From contig DF237130.1 of assembly GCA_000708835.1 (NCBI GenBank), forward strand, positions 80,048-144,047: a stretch of 64,000 bases of DNA, written 5' to 3'. Below the pieces are notes generated by a model. That model saw nothing but the letters and a program-made list of their open reading frames with translations, ran no database searches and was not told the DNA's origin. This document shows positions 35,801-49,000 of the stretch, piece after piece (positions within the stretch are counted from its first letter, which is position 1; every line of letters begins with the position of its first letter). Source of the stretch: Klebsormidium nitens. Lineage: Eukaryota > Streptophyta > Klebsormidiophyceae > Klebsormidiales > Klebsormidiaceae. A program made the position numbers and the translations under genes.

Positions 35801-36194
35801 CCTTCAGGAGGTCCGCGAGCATATGCCCAAACTCGTCCTCCCCCGTCTTCCCCACGAACGCAGCCTTGCCTCCCAGCCTGGAAATCCCGACCGCCACGTT
35901 GGCAGGGGCTCCCCCGGCCGCTTTCTTGAACGCGGGGGCCTCTGCCAAGGAGACTCCACTCACGGTGGGCACAAAGTCGATCAGGACCTCCCCAAAGGAG
36001 ATAATGAGAGAGTCTGACGTCTGTGGGACGTCTGCTGCCGCCGATGCATGCGTCTGGACCGTGCCTGGAGTGTGGGGGGAAGATGAAGTTACAACGGCGG
36101 TGCATTGCGTGAACTGGGGCCATGTAAGCATGTTTGCTTGTAGAAGACTGTGTGGATAGAAGTTGGCGATGCTGATGGTGGTGGTAAGTTCCAA
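32807..36194 (-). CDS. Fructokinase (PfkB family)
   Basis: Five minus-strand exons, 36194-35802, 35231-35064, 34505-34308, 33631-33442 and 33012-32807, give 384 residues. The enzyme phosphorylates fructose to fructose 6-phosphate with ATP. The core begins at about residue 63 with [20 protein letters not shown]. PfkB signature 1 follows ([20 protein letters not shown], then [10 protein letters not shown]). Exon 3 holds [12 protein letters not shown] and exon 4 [14 protein letters not shown] with [15 protein letters not shown]. Exons 4 and 5 join inside signature 2 ([14 protein letters not shown]), which contains the catalytic Asp and the anion hole. The ~60 residues before the core could be a targeting peptide. 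An acceptor-like site just before GCACGGTCCAG (about 36065) leaves open an alternative upstream first exon that I could not find. Confidence 0.93.
35332..35685. repeat. Diverged tandem duplication, ~224-bp offset, in a fructokinase intron
   Basis: Copy A begins at 35332 (CTTCACCAGAAGGAGACGAT) and copy B at 35556 (CTTCACCAGAACGAAGACCA). Shared blocks recur in order: the start, GAGGATAGTT-GGCCTTCT, GAAAAGATCTGG, CTTGTCT-GC-TCATA-TG and GACACAAACAC-like sequence. Copy B has lost about 60-80 bp from the middle. Both copies lie in the first intron. Confidence 0.75.
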
Positions 36195-37894
36195 ATTGAT
36201 TGTCCCAAAGTATGATCCGGAGTGGTTATGCTTCGTTAAATCATTGTTAAGGGTATCTTTTGATCATTCACTTATGAAAAAGATTTTGACTGATTCTGCG
36301 TTCAACCTGATGGTGCTATCTTGTACCACCAGAAAAGTTGGTCTCTCAGGGCAACTTGTTTTGTAACAGTTTAAGGATTGAGCACCAGTTATTGACCACC
36401 ACATAGCAAGTCAATTAAGGTCAGATCCAGAAACCAATACACGCTTGACTTTGTGCCACCTAGGGTGCTAGATCTGTAGATTTGAGGGAGCGGCCCGCCC
36501 ACTAGATTCATTCAGGAGGCCAGTAGAAAGGGCATCAGTACGTTCGATGCAGTTGTTTGAATGCAGACACATTTGCAGTTCAGAAGTTCTCAGAGCTGTG
36601 AAACAAAAGGACTTCAATTGATCAATGACAGCTTACTAGAATCACAGCTAACAAAACTGTCATGAGAAAACCCCCTTTCAGCTACCCATCATGCGAATTT
36701 GAATTTGTCGCTTGATTGTTGATGGTGTGGTGGTTTGGCCCGATCTTGGGGCGTTAGGCTCAACACAGTTTTCAATTCACATGTCAATGCGGAATTGCAG
36801 AAATAAGCAGAAGATATAAAGATCGAGGTACACCTCTTTTGTTTGCGCCATCTCCACTGCCCACGAATTTATGAACCTGCAGCCTTTTCCCTCTGCTGAA
36901 GGAGCCTCTGGTTTGATCAGGAGGACTGCAGCGATTGGATGAAGAAGATACTTCTGTGCTTGACCGGATGCACAGTTGGGTGTTTCTGAAACATCTTAGA
37001 AAGTGCCTGTTGTTTACCAAGGGCAGTCCTGTTGCTGCCTCTGTCCTGCAGCCAAGTGCAGATTGGAGGCAGGAAGGACCTGCACCATGGATCCGAGCTG
37101 ATATCTGGACCGCCATTTCTGTTGTCTCATGCAATGCCGCTTCTTCCTCACACGTTACGCACGTTGTTCCGGAGCTGCAACAAGAGGAGGCTGTCCAAGG
37201 AGAGTTGGCGCTAGCTGATGGAATTTGGTTTGGACCGTTTGGCCTCTTGGCAACTTGAAGTTGAACTTGAACTGTCTTGGCATCAGAACCAGGGCTCCAT
37301 CACATTTCTTCACCCCTCTTCCTCAGGCTCTTCAGCGGCTCAGCCTTCAGATCACCTGCCAAGTGACACTTGTCACCAAGACACGCGTCCTCACATCCAA
37401 GATTCTTAGTTGTAGCACTACGAAGAACTGCAGGCCGTGGTTTTTACCTGTCAAAGCATCCGACGGCTCACATGTTAAAGTTGGCTCGACAGTCAATGGC
37501 CTTCAAGTTTTTCCTTGCCACGGTGGAAGATCCTCATTTGCGGTTGGCATCCTCTAACCACCTCAGCACACGTGACATCGAAGCTCGCCTTCCATTGGCC
37601 GCAATCTAGCTCCTTCGAGGAGCGAGCAAGCTGCACTTTCCTTGCTAAAAGTTGCTGTCTCATGAGTCATGACAATGTTGCTCTGCAGAATGTGAAAGCG
37701 CGTTGAATGCCGCCATGTTGCAGTAGATTTCGTAGGATAGTCCTGTAGACACCTGTGTGTGGCACCTGGCGAGTTTCCAGGTCCCCACTTGCAATCCTAG
37801 ACCTTCTCATTAATCCCTTGGCTTTTTTTGGACACCGGTTGAGCAAGCAACATTTTAGAAGTCGGTGGTCACGCGTCGATTGAAAATCTCAGAA
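36195..37894. other. Divergent intergenic region between fructokinase and gamma-glutamyl hydrolase
   Basis: About 1.7 kb with the two flanking genes pointing away from each other. It should contain both promoters and possibly an upstream exon of the fructokinase gene. I see no independent gene with support. Confidence 0.55.
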
Positions 37895-40800
37895 ATGGAG
37901 GGGAACGGGCAAGCAAAGCTGTGCCTGTTTTTGGTTTTGTTCGCATGTTGCACTTTGTTCGTGGTTGATGCTCGGCCCTTTGGTCTTGCAAGCATTTTGA
38001 ACTTACCAGGTTCTGCTGCTACCAGTGAGCAACCAGTGTTGAACAACCGGCCACTCATTGGTATTTTGTCTCAGCCCGGAGATGGTGATGGGGGCGAGGT
38101 TGTACACAAGGATGAAGAAGCCAAGTACAACACATCATACATTGCAGCATCTTATGTGAAGTTTGTGGAGACTGGAGGAGCGCGCGCTGTTCCAATCAAG
38201 TACGATGCTTCAGACGAGGAGCTAGAGCGGGTGAGCTCTTGTGCGACGCTCAGGCATTGACTTGCAGACAAGCGGAGGTTCCTGTCCTGACTGAGAATGT
38301 CGAAACCCTTTTGCATGCTCCAACTTCAGTTATCCATCGCTTCATAAGGAATCAATTCATCCTGCTCAAATGCAACGGTAAGAGTTTCCCAAACGCCAGG
38401 CTTTTAGCGGGCCACTCGCTTTGCGATATTTGAATCGGTTCTAGTCTGATGCGATGACAATGAGCTTATTAAATCGGAACGCGTTCGTTTCTGAACCTGC
38501 TAGTATCAAGCATGTGCCTTGGACTACTTTGCGCCAGCCGTTGTTTTGTATGTTGCACTCGTCACATGCTTCTGACAGTTCTTTAATTGCCCGTCCCTTG
38601 TCGTGATTCCTTAGTATGGGGTCAGGCTGTTTCAACGTTTGCACTTTTTCTCCAAGCGCTTCTTTGTCCATGCGAAAAATGAAGACAGTATCCAGGATGC
38701 AATTGTGGTTCCCTGATATTTGTAATGATGTGGCATATGCAAAACCACCTTCATTAAACAAGACCATTATGTCGCGAGGATCCAGCTGCAATATAACGTC
38801 AAGTCTTGCGTCGTGATACAGATTTTCAAGTCCATCAACGGCCTTGTGATCCCCGGGGGTGGGGCCGACCTGCACCTCAACACCACCATCATGCACGCAG
38901 TCAGCAAGCTTCTGCAGGTAAGTTGTCGCTATTGATGTTGCTGGATGGGGACCAGAGCTCTGTACCCAATGTGGTTCAGCCACCCGCCACCCTCCACAGA
39001 ATCGTGGTGCCGCGTCTGAAACACGAAGCTGCTTGCGGTGCAAATCTGCTGAACAATGACTTCAACACATCTGGACTCGTTCGCATTTGGCATGGCTGTG
39101 TGAAATGGCTTTCATCTCAAACTGGGCACGTTTTTCCCACTAACTGACCGCTTCTTTTGGGTCCTTGTTGCAGCTAGCTATTGATGCAAATGACCGAGGG
39201 GACTACTTTCCTGTGCATGGGACGTGCATGGGCTTTGAGGCCCTCAGCATCTGGGTGACGCAGGTAAGGATTGGGGAGTGCCGACCCTGTTTGACGGCAG
39301 CAAAGCAAGGAAATATTCCACAACGCACAGCTCCAGTTGCTTGTAGTGGACTTCTTTGTTTCCAGAGTATCTCGGTAAAAGCCAAGACCTTCAGCCGTCT
39401 CCTTCAAAGCAGTTGCATCATTCTTGAAGGTTGTGACGCTCATGCATAGGGGCGTTCTTTTCCGAGTCCCTGACGACGCCAAGCATTCTTGCAGGATGAC
39501 GACGTTCTGGAGAAATTTGTAGCGGACGGCATCCCGGGGCCTCTCAACTTCGTTTCAAAGGAGGCGCGGCATGGGTCCATGTTCCGGGCCATGAGCAACA
39601 AGCTCAAGGACAAGCTGGAGGTCATGCCGCTCGGCATGGAGAACCATGACGTGAGCCTGGCGCGCCCACTTATGGTGGAATGAGACTGCAGTGCCATTGC
39701 ACTCTCCAATCGGGTTGAAAGTGTTGGAATCAGCAGGTCTTTGCTCCTGCCTTCTGCACCTCTCTTCGCCACCAGGAGCTGCTCCCTCCAAACTGGTCTA
39801 CGCCTGGGATGCCCGCTAACTTTCAGTTCAATGTTTCAATCCGAAGGTTTCTTTCTTGGAATTGCCTCTTGCATTCGCTTGCTCTTGTTCAGTACGACAA
39901 GCACCTGGCCTGTTGGGGCGTGTGCTCTTTGCTGGGCCCTTGCAGACCCTTCCGGCTGGGCGCGTACCGTATTGCTTATGTTCAGTTATCGTCCTTGGTC
40001 GCTCCCTTTCTAGTGAGGTGTCCAAGCCGACATCAATCTGATCACCTATGAGCTCTGATTGCTTCATTCTCGAGCGGGCCTTCTCCTGGCTTCCAATAAC
40101 CACTGGCACTCCTGTCACGCTGCGAAACGCAAGGCTGCTTCGTCAAGCTAAATCCGCCTCCACAATCAGCGCCTCTAGGAATCCTAGGCAAAGCCGCGAG
40201 TTGTGTTTTCTCCCCTGTTCACCCATCTTGTTGGCTGCAGTTCGGGCTGTCTCCCGCGAAGATGGTCAGCAACGGCGCCCTGTCCAACTTCTTCCGTATG
40301 CTGACCACCACCCCGGACCAGAACGGCAAGGTCTACGTTAGCTCCGTGGAGGCGCGACACTACCCCATCTACGGCACGCAATGGCACCCAGGTATGCACG
40401 TGCGCCAGAGCATGAGAGACGGGACCAAGTTTGCCCTCCCGGTATCTCGCCAGTTTCGGCTGGATGCTTGAAAAGCCAGAATTTGTTTTCGTTTGTTGCT
40501 CGACAAGTTCAGCATTTTGCCGTTTTTCGCCTACTTCCCTTACGAGGCGGGTTGTTTTGGAATCTCGACTTGATACACCGCGCTTCCAGCACACATTCTT
40601 CCTCTATAACGATCTGGAGACAACATCAAGGACCTTGTGACCGTTTTTTCGCCAGACCCCTGCTTCCAGATGCACAGAGCTGATTCACACTTTTGCAAAA
40701 GCTGAAGGCGTTCTGGCTGTCGTCGTTTGTTCCTCGTGACTGCTTCGATTGCTTTCCATGCACTTCTAAGCCTGCCTTTTATCAATACTTGGCAGAGAAG

Positions 40801-41252
40801 AACGTGTGGGAGTGGCACGCTCCCGCCATCCCTCACTCGGAAGATGCCGTTCTCCTTACTCAGGCGACGGCCAATTTCTTAGTCAGGTGGGTATTCTCTG
40901 TTGTTCGTATCCTGATGATCAATGAGCAGCATCCGAGATTGTGCTCGACGTACGTTAGACGCGCACTCGTTTGCACATGCGGGCTCGGTCAAAGCGCGTC
41001 CCCCAAATCTGGCGGTATATGCTTGTCATTTTCGTCCGTGCCGCTGGCGCAACCTCTGACCTTTGTGGGAAACGGATCTCTCTGGCACTATGGAAGCCAA
41101 ATTTTGAAAAGCCACTTCCCCATCCTCTGATTCGCTTGCGGCGATTGTACAGCGAGGCCCGGAAGAGTGGGCACCGGCCTGCTAGCGTGCAAGAAGAGCA
41201 CGAGCTGCTCATTTACAACTATCAGCCCTACTACTCGGGCAAGGACGAGTGA
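37895..41252 (+). CDS. GGH: Gamma-glutamyl hydrolase (folate polyglutamate hydrolase)
   Basis: Seven exons, 37895-38230, 38822-38917, 39174-39263, 39495-39650, 40241-40391, 40796-40886 and 41153-41252, give 339 residues. The enzyme trims the polyglutamate tail of folates and belongs to the class I glutamine amidotransferase-like fold. A hydrophobic N-terminal signal (KLCLFLVLFACCTLFVV) fits entry to the secretory pathway; plant enzymes are vacuolar. The mature part starts near NNRPLIGILSQPGDGDGGEV. Further landmarks are GLVIPGGGADL, the nucleophile elbow VHGTCMGFEAL with Cys about 162, and YGTQWHPEKNVWEW with His about 275. Length is typical (about 320-350). The ATG at 37895 was preferred over an upstream in-frame start at 37865 because it directly precedes the signal peptide. 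Confidence 0.95.
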
Positions 41253-42542
41253 GTCCCCCCCCCCCAATATGCGTTTATTCCCTGGACGGTTGGGGTTTGC
41301 TTTGGCTGATTGACTCGGGGCAGCCCCTCCTGCCAACACACTATCTCTGCTAGCCTCTCATGTGGTTACTCAACATAGCGTAATGGGCCGTCACCGTTTC
41401 AGATTATATATCGGTCTGCTTGTTTTTGACACAGCAAGTGGGAAGTGGATCTGTAGCCCTCCTCGTGCTGTCTTTCAGAAGCTGGTTGCCAATTTTGAAG
41501 ATTGAGAGCTGATTATATTTCGTCTGAATCGATTAGCAGCGGGCATAGTTGTCTGAAAAGCAGGATAGGAAGATGCCAACAAGTATACTCGGTTTCACGC
41601 GGCCCTCTCTTGTCATGAACGCAGGAAGGGGTATTTCGATCAGGTCTACATCTTTGACGCGCCCCCAGGTTCAATAGCCCAGGGAAAGGCTGATGCGAAC
41701 AATGCTTAGGCGCAAGGCAGGTCTAGAGCAGGTCTAGAACGGTGTACTAGACAAAGGGTTTCTCGGCTCTGATTAGTGCTTCACGAATAGTTCAGTCGAT
41801 GAGCAGACGGTATTGATTTCGAGGTGATTGTACATTCTGTGCTTCTATCTGTAGGCATGTGGGAAGTAAGCTAGCAGTAGCCTAGCTTAAGGACTCACAG
41901 GGGATACGAAGCTGCGTGCTTGGCAGGCAGGCTAGCAATCGCTTGCAGGTTCAATTGGGGTTGATGGGATGGATCATAGCTCGCAGGATTATATAAAGTT
42001 TGTCAGTGTAGATTAGGCCCGTACATATATACACGTTAGAAGGAAGGAAGAAGCTTACTGCACCCATATATGTCTAGGGTGCAGTAGAATCATTATCGGA
42101 ATTCAAACACTCTTAGTACCTCAGTGTATGGTACAGTACCGACATGGGCCAGTCACAACCCCTGTTCGGGCCACCAGGTTTCTTTTGGTAACATCTCCGT
42201 CTCTCTCTAGATAAACATCCAACCAAGCTTACGACACCGTTGGCTCTAGTACAGTAAGCAACATGGACATGCAACTCATGAGCGGCGCCCGCATTTCGAC
42301 CTAGTTCGTTCTAGCTCCTATGACCGGCTAGGTCGGATGGAGAGTCGAGGTGTAATGTAGTCATCAACACATTGGATGCTAGTCATTTCATTTGCTCACA
42401 CTATTCACTCAGCGTTCATCATTCATGACAATTTGCAAGCCCAGAAGAGAAGCATAGACAAGCCTGCCTTTACTGAAGACGCGGGTTCCTGAGTGTCCAG
42501 ATTTCGATCAACTTCGTTCATGATCATGAATCATTGTTGGAT

Positions 42543-42581
42543 GAGTAGACTCGATGAATAGACTCGACGAATAGATTCGCT
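42543..42581. repeat. 13-bp tandem repeat, three copies
   Basis: Three consecutive units of the form GARTAGAYTCGAY occur (GAGTAGACTCGAT, GAATAGACTCGAC, GAATAGATTCGCT). They lie about 430 bp upstream of the methyltransferase start codon, next to the GC-rich island. Confidence 0.75.
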
Positions 42582-42604
42582 ATATCGTGGTACATAGTAT
42601 ACGT

Positions 42605-42730
42605 GCGAACAGGCCCGGCGGGGGCCGCGCGGCTCCGACGGCTCGCCGCGCCGCGGCCTCCGCGCCCGGGCGGCCGGGCAGCGGCCGCGTGACTTACGCG
42701 CGCCGCTGGCGGATTCGCGAAAGCGAAGTT
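42605..42730. promoter_or_regulatory. CpG-rich island upstream of the MET1-like gene
   Basis: This ~125-bp stretch is dense in CG dinucleotides (for example CCGCGCGGCTCCGACGGC), in sharp contrast to the roughly 50% GC sequence on both sides. It ends about 280 bp before the methyltransferase start codon. A promoter role is inferred from position and composition only. Confidence 0.35.
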
Positions 42731-43012
42731 TTGGCGCGAAAGATTCAAAACCATTTGCACGAGCAATTTGTGCAACAATTGTCAAGCAGGCGGCTGCATT
42801 GATTCATGCATGGTTTCGAATCCAGTCTCAGAGTGGCGTCTTCTACGACTTGCGGCTGCACGGCCCGTTCGCAGCGCCTGCCCTGACAAGAAAATCAGTT
42901 GAACCCCTGATTTGCCATTGTTCTTAGCACTTCATCGCTGCAGGATTGCCAGGAAGCCGCTTGTGCTGCCCGCTAGAGGGCGGCCTACCAGGAGGGACTC
43001 AACGTGTCGAGG

Positions 43013-46000
43013 ATGGCCCCAGGAATGCCTGGCCCAGACAATTACAGTGAGTGACTCCAGATACAAGTCTTCTTCGTATGAGTGTCCTCACTATTACATG
43101 GTTAGTCCGTGCTCTTGACATTGAGTTTCCTGGCAAGATGGGGTTGAAGTCTGCCCAGCAGCTCTGAAAGCCGAGAGTTCGAACTCATGCTGCCCTGACG
43201 AAGAACACAACTGTTGCATCTTGGCTGATCAAACGCCGACGTTGCCAGTGAAAGAGCCACAACAGTAGTGGTTCTTCTTTGGTGGTGCTCCTTTTCTACT
43301 CATAAGTCACATTCACATGCTGGCGGTTCTGTACTGCTCTGCATTTGTTTGCATGGTCATGACATTCAGCTTTTCTTAAGCTGTAGTCATCCATATCAAA
43401 TGTGATCTGGCAAGTCACTAGGCGACTGTTGCTTTTGCAGCTCAAACTGAAGCAGTGGTGACCAAGGCCATGGATGCTGCCCCTGCTGTGCCCCTCCGTC
43501 CTCGGCGGTCAGCCGCGCCTGCCAGCTTCAAGGAGGAGCGGGTAGACCTGGGGGAGCGCTACGCCAAGGTGCGTGTGGTCAAGGAGGAGAACGCCGCGGA
43601 TGAGGACAAGGCTGTCCTTGCAACCAGCAAAGATCTCCCCGGGCCTGTTGGAGAGCTGCCTCAGCGTCGGCTCCTGGATTTCCAGTTCCAGACTCAGGAG
43701 GGCAAGCCGCAGAGTCTAAGTGCAATAGACCGGGAGCCGCTCTTCATCAGTGCGCTTGTGGTCCCTTTTACTGGCCCACTGGACAAGAAGCACGGAGTGC
43801 GCTGCGAGGGCTTCGGCGCTGTAATCGAGTGGAAGCTGGGGGGCGTCGGTGGCCCGTTGGCGGCCGGCGTGTGGGTGTTCACACAGACGGGAGCGTACCT
43901 GTGTGCCAAACCTGCGGGCACGTACAAGCGGCTGTTCACACCGTTTGAGGAGATGGCGGAGCTGTGTGCGGAGCTGTACCGTGGGCTGGTCAAGGCGCAG
44001 GGGGGGGACCCAGAGGCGAGCCTCGACGAGCTGCTGGCCAAGATTGCCAGGGAGACCAGCGGCAAGGCAGGGCGCCGCCTGACGCGCGACGCTTTTCTGA
44101 AGCACGGGGTGGCCCTTGTGGAGCAGCTCGCCAAGTTGGATAAGAAGGACAAGAAGGGCAAGGGCACCGCGCTGCTGTGGGAAGCGATGCCCGCGCTAGT
44201 GAGCTTGAAGGAGCAGGCGGTGCGCAGGGAAGCAGAGGCGGGGCTGCCCAGCGTGAATGTGAACGGGGGCATCGTGATCAAGGAGAGGGAGGAGGGAGCG
44301 GCGCCGGCGGAGCTGACAGAGGATGAGAAGCTGGCGAGGAAGCTCCAGGCAGAGGCCAACAAGGTGCCGGGGCAGCGCAGACGGGCAGCGCAGCCCAAGC
44401 AGAAGGTGGGCACTCACGGGTGCTGGCGCAGTGTCTGGCCACTTGGGGTTTCTTGGTTTTCTTGGGTGGTTATATCTTGCAACTCAAACATTGTGCTTCT
44501 TTTTCTTTCCTTTTCACGCTTCGTTGGAGCGGAATCACCTGCTGCATTCGTCATCGAGCCGGCAAAAAGAGGCGCCGCTTGGGCGAATTGTCCACCATGG
44601 TGCCCAGACAATCTAGAAAAGGTTGTGTCAACCTTTCCTGAAAATCTCCTGACCTTGCCCGTGCATTTTGCAGGTGTACATCAAGATCAGTGAGGACGAG
44701 ATTGCAGACGACTACCCCGAGCCCACCTTCTACAAGATGGAGGATGAGGAGATGGACGAGTACCTGCTCAACGAGGATGACATCACCTTACCAGAGCACC
44801 TCCCACGCAGGTGGGGACCCCCTGATTGCAACTGTTTGCCCTATTCTCGAGTGTCTCGGTGGAAATCTAGAGTTCTGAACTTGGCAGCCCAAGCTAGAAT
44901 ACATGCAACGCTTCTAAACTCCTTCCATCCATTCTGTCAACGAGTGAAACGCCAACATAGGCTCTGCAGTTGGCCTGGGATGGTGTGCAGGGCTTAGAGA
45001 AGTCAGGACAAATCCGGGTGAAGGAGGATCTAAATTGACAAATTTCTGCACTTCCTTCTTATTCTCCTGATTTCAGCGGGGGTTCTCGATTTCTATTCGG
45101 CAACGACGCCTGAAAGACTGTGCCACGTCTTCATTGCCCTGACCAGGACGTTTGCGCCCCTTTCCCCAGGATCCTGTCCGACTTTGTGTTCTACAACTCG
45201 GACCACCGCCTGATCCCACTCGAGGTACTCCCCATGCTGGCCAACGTGGAGACGGATGTTGAGATCTTTGGCTCCGGCCAAATGACCGAGGACGACGGGA
45301 ACGCCGACTGGCAAGGGGAGGAGGCTGTCCTCGAAGTTGCTCCAGGCCCTGTCACCACTGCGGATGCTTCCGGAAGTGGCGCCGGCAGCTCAGCAGCCGG
45401 TGCCTCCTCTTCTGGCGGGGCCTCTTCCTCTGCTGGGGCCGGCTCTTCCTCTGGCGCGGGGGGTTCTTCCGCCAGCGGAAGCGCCCCCTCAGAGAAGGAG
45501 GGCATCCGGCTGTACCTGGGCGCGGTGAAGGAGTGGATGATCGAGTTTGGCGCGGGCATGCTGTTCCTGTCCATTCGCACGGACGGTGCCTGGTATCGGC
45601 TCAGCCAGCCCTCACCGCAGTATGAGCGCTGGTACCAGCCCGTGCTCAAGACGGCACGCCTAGCGGTGAGGCAGCGCCACACAGTGGTCGTTGGTTGTTA
45701 ACAAGGGTTCGTAGAGGATAAACGTGCTAGTTTAGCCTGGAACAATTCCATGCTTTCGGTTTTCAGGCATGGAGGTGCCCGATGTTGATCAAAGTTAGCA
45801 CCTTTTCCGATACAAGCAGCACAGAGGACTGTCCGGGAGCAGGAACTTGGTTCCGAAGCAGGGGAAAACAACACCCACGCAGTAACCAGGATGGATATAA
45901 AACCCTTGACTTTTTTCACTGAATTCTGGAAAAGGGGGCAGAGACGTCACCAACACTATCTTCAAGGTCGAGTGCCGCAAAGTTGTGTTTTGCCATGAGA

Positions 46001-49000
46001 AAACCCTAAGTATCATCTCATCTGCTTCGCTGCAGATCAAGATCATCACCATGCTCAAGGCGGAGTCGCGCGTCTCCCGCCTGTGCTTCGCTGACGTGAT
46101 CAAGCGGCTGGCGGAGCAGCCGGCGGAGGCGCCGACGTTTGTGTCGAGCAAGCTGGGCGCAGTGGAGAAGTACTGCGTCGTTCACGGGCAGATCATTTTG
46201 CAGCAGCTCCGCGAGTACCCTGACAAGCTCATCCAGCAGAGCGCGTTTGGGGCCGGCCTCGTGGCCAAGATGGAGGCGCGCCAGCATACGAAGCTCGCGC
46301 TGTCCAAGAAGAAACTCAAGGTGGGGTGCCAGTTGAAAGGCAGATGATGTCGGTAACTAAATTGAAGCAGACGGAATTACGCTTTCGCTGGGAACAAACG
46401 GGTCGAAGAACTGATTACGGCTACTTGGAGATTCAAGGGCAGCTACGAGCTTGTATCGTGTAGTAAGTTGGTTTCTAGTCTTGGGCTAACTCTTTGAGGT
46501 TAGAAGCCCATCTGAACGGAAACAAGTTTTGGGCTCTTCCAACTCAAGGGCATTTTGGAAGCTGAACCGCACTTTCGGCACTTACAGCGGAACGAAAGCA
46601 GAGTAAGTCTTATCGAATGCCTCTCGAAAGCCGGCCAGGCTGTCCTTGCGGCATATCGTATGTTCCTCCGGCAGCCCCTCACCGGCTCCGCTTCTTCCAC
46701 AGGTGCTGCGTGGTCGCAACCGCAACCCGAGCGCCAACAACCGGCCGGACGCCACTAAACGACGACCAATGCGCGCCACGACGACGGAGCTGGTGCACCG
46801 CATCTGGGCCGGCTTCTACGCGGAGAAAGCCGCGGAGGAGGCGCGGGGCGCGGCCGCGGAGGGCGGCGCTGACGAGGAGATCCGCGAGGTGGAGGACGTG
46901 GAAAACGAGGAGCAGGAAGAGGAGACGGTGCTGGCCGGGGATAGCGGCCGCAGGCGCGGGCTGCAGTCGCCGCTGGGGAAACGGAAGGCGGCGGTCAAGG
47001 TGGAGTGGGCGGGAAAACCGATTGGCACGGGGGAGAAGAACTGTGCGCTGTATGCTGCGGCTGTCGTGGGCGGGAACGAGGTGCGCGTGGGGGCTGCGGT
47101 GGCGATTGGCGAAGAGGGGGCCGGCGGGGACGTGTTGCCGGATATCGTGGTGGTGCAGTATTTGTACGAGGGCCGGCGCGGCGAGAAGATGCTGCACGGG
47201 CGCTCGCTCGAGAGGGGCGCCGACACCGTGCTGGGAAATGCGGCCAACGAGAGGGAGCTCTTTCTGGTGGACAGGTAAGGCGCCGCCTGCACTGGTCGCC
47301 TGCATCGTAACTCGTCACGGACTTCTGCTTGTCTGTAAGTGGTTCGGAATGAGAGCAAGATTTGTCGCTCTTGGGACGGGTTCCGCTTTTCAGTCTGCAT
47401 TTGATGTCTTTTCAAAAGGATTTGGCCTTCTCTCTGTCGAGTCTCTTAATAGCTGAGTCTCCTGGTCCGGTTTGGACCTTGTTGGGTTTTCTGTATGCTT
47501 CCGCTTTGCTTCGCTTCGTCTCAGTCTCTCCCTTCAAAAGGCTGTCTTCCCCCATCTGTTTGTGACTCTTCTGTTTTGCGTCTGCTCCTGCTGTGAATCT
47601 TTCTTTTCTATTTGCCTTTCGTCACTGGTCATTTATACGATGAAATCCTGCCTACTTAAAAGTTCGAAGTCTTTCTCGTGTTGGGCTCTTGCAATAGAAA
47701 AAGAATCACACTTCCGAACACATCGTTTTAGCCTATCACGTCTCGTGCAACAGCATCTTCTGACTCCTCGAGGTCAATTCCCGCTCCTATACGCACTGGC
47801 GGTCCCTTCTTAATCAGTTGCCGATCTCCTTCCGCCCTGCCAGGTGCGTGGACGTCGCCCTAGAGACGGTGCTGGAGCCCGTGGTGGCCACCCGGCGAGT
47901 GCGCCCCTTTTCGTACCTGGACCGCAAGGAAAACGCCGCGCTCGACCAGGCGGACGCGGAGCGCGCGCGCGTGCGCAAGGAGGCGGGGGAGCCGACCGAG
48001 TACTTTTACCGGGCGCTGTACAAGCCGGAGATGGGCGCGTTTGTGGCGCTGCCGGACGATGACGAGGAGAATGAGCGGGCCAGGACGGGCGAGTGCCCCG
48101 TGTGCGACGAGGAGCGGCGCGAAGCGGAGAGGCTCGCCACGGTCGTGCTACCAGACGGAAAGGTCAGAGGGATGATCCTTCGAGCGGTTGGATCTCATCT
48201 TGAGCTCATTGCGATCCGTCCTGTGCTCTCATTCGAGCGGCCTGCCGAAATGTTATTTTCCGTAGTTAGCGGAAGATTTGGAATGACTGGGAGGACCAAA
48301 CTTTGAGGGAGTTCTGTTTGGCCAGCACTGCCCCATGCCACTTCGCCTCACATGATTCGTCTCTCGAGGAGCGATTATCGGCTCAAGCATCCCCTTATTC
48401 TACGATTGTAAACCACCAGACCGTGCTCCATTCCGCGAGAAGTCAGACAGCCCATTCCTCCGGCCCGCTTTACAAAGCAACTGCGAGAGAGAATTTGCAA
48501 TTTCCGCCGATTCTAATCCACTCCGCACTTTGCTACTTACCAGAGACGGTCCAATCGTGCTATTAAACGGCGACAGTCCCCTCGTGCAGGGTTTCCGGCA
48601 CGGCGGCATCAGCTACTGCGTGGGCGACTTTTGTTACCTGGCCCCCGCCACGCTCCCTGACTCGGCCGCCTCCGATGACGACGACGACGCTGACGTCATC
48701 TCCCACAAGGGCAGCCGCAACGTGGGCATCCGCCCGTTTCAGGTGGCGCGCCTCGAGGGGGTCGCGGCCGCGGCGGGCCGCAAGGGCGAGCCGCGGGCGC
48801 CCGGCAAACTGCGCGTGCGGCGCTTCCTGCGAGCGGAGGACACGGGCATGGCGCCGGAGGAGGTCTACCGCCACGATACCAAAGAGGTGCGCCGCCGCCG
48901 CTCTAACAGCACTGTGTGAATGTGCACTTTTCGGACTGGTCACACGGGGATCTGGAAGCATGAACGCGTCGAGCGTCTCGGTCTTGTCCTGCTTCGCTTG

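Larger units (their letters stand above)
41253..43012. other. Intergenic region upstream of the methyltransferase gene
   Basis: About 1.76 kb between two plus-strand genes. It holds the 3' end of the gamma-glutamyl hydrolase gene and the promoter of the DNA methyltransferase gene. Listed separately are a 13-bp tandem repeat and a very GC-rich island near 42600-42720. No further gene is supported. Confidence 0.6.

Noticed and set aside
46617-47456. 279-codon open frame overlapping the BAH1 exon in another frame
   Set aside because: Arg/Gly/Trp-rich shadow frame; the BAH domain frame is clearly the coding one and splices in phase on both sides.
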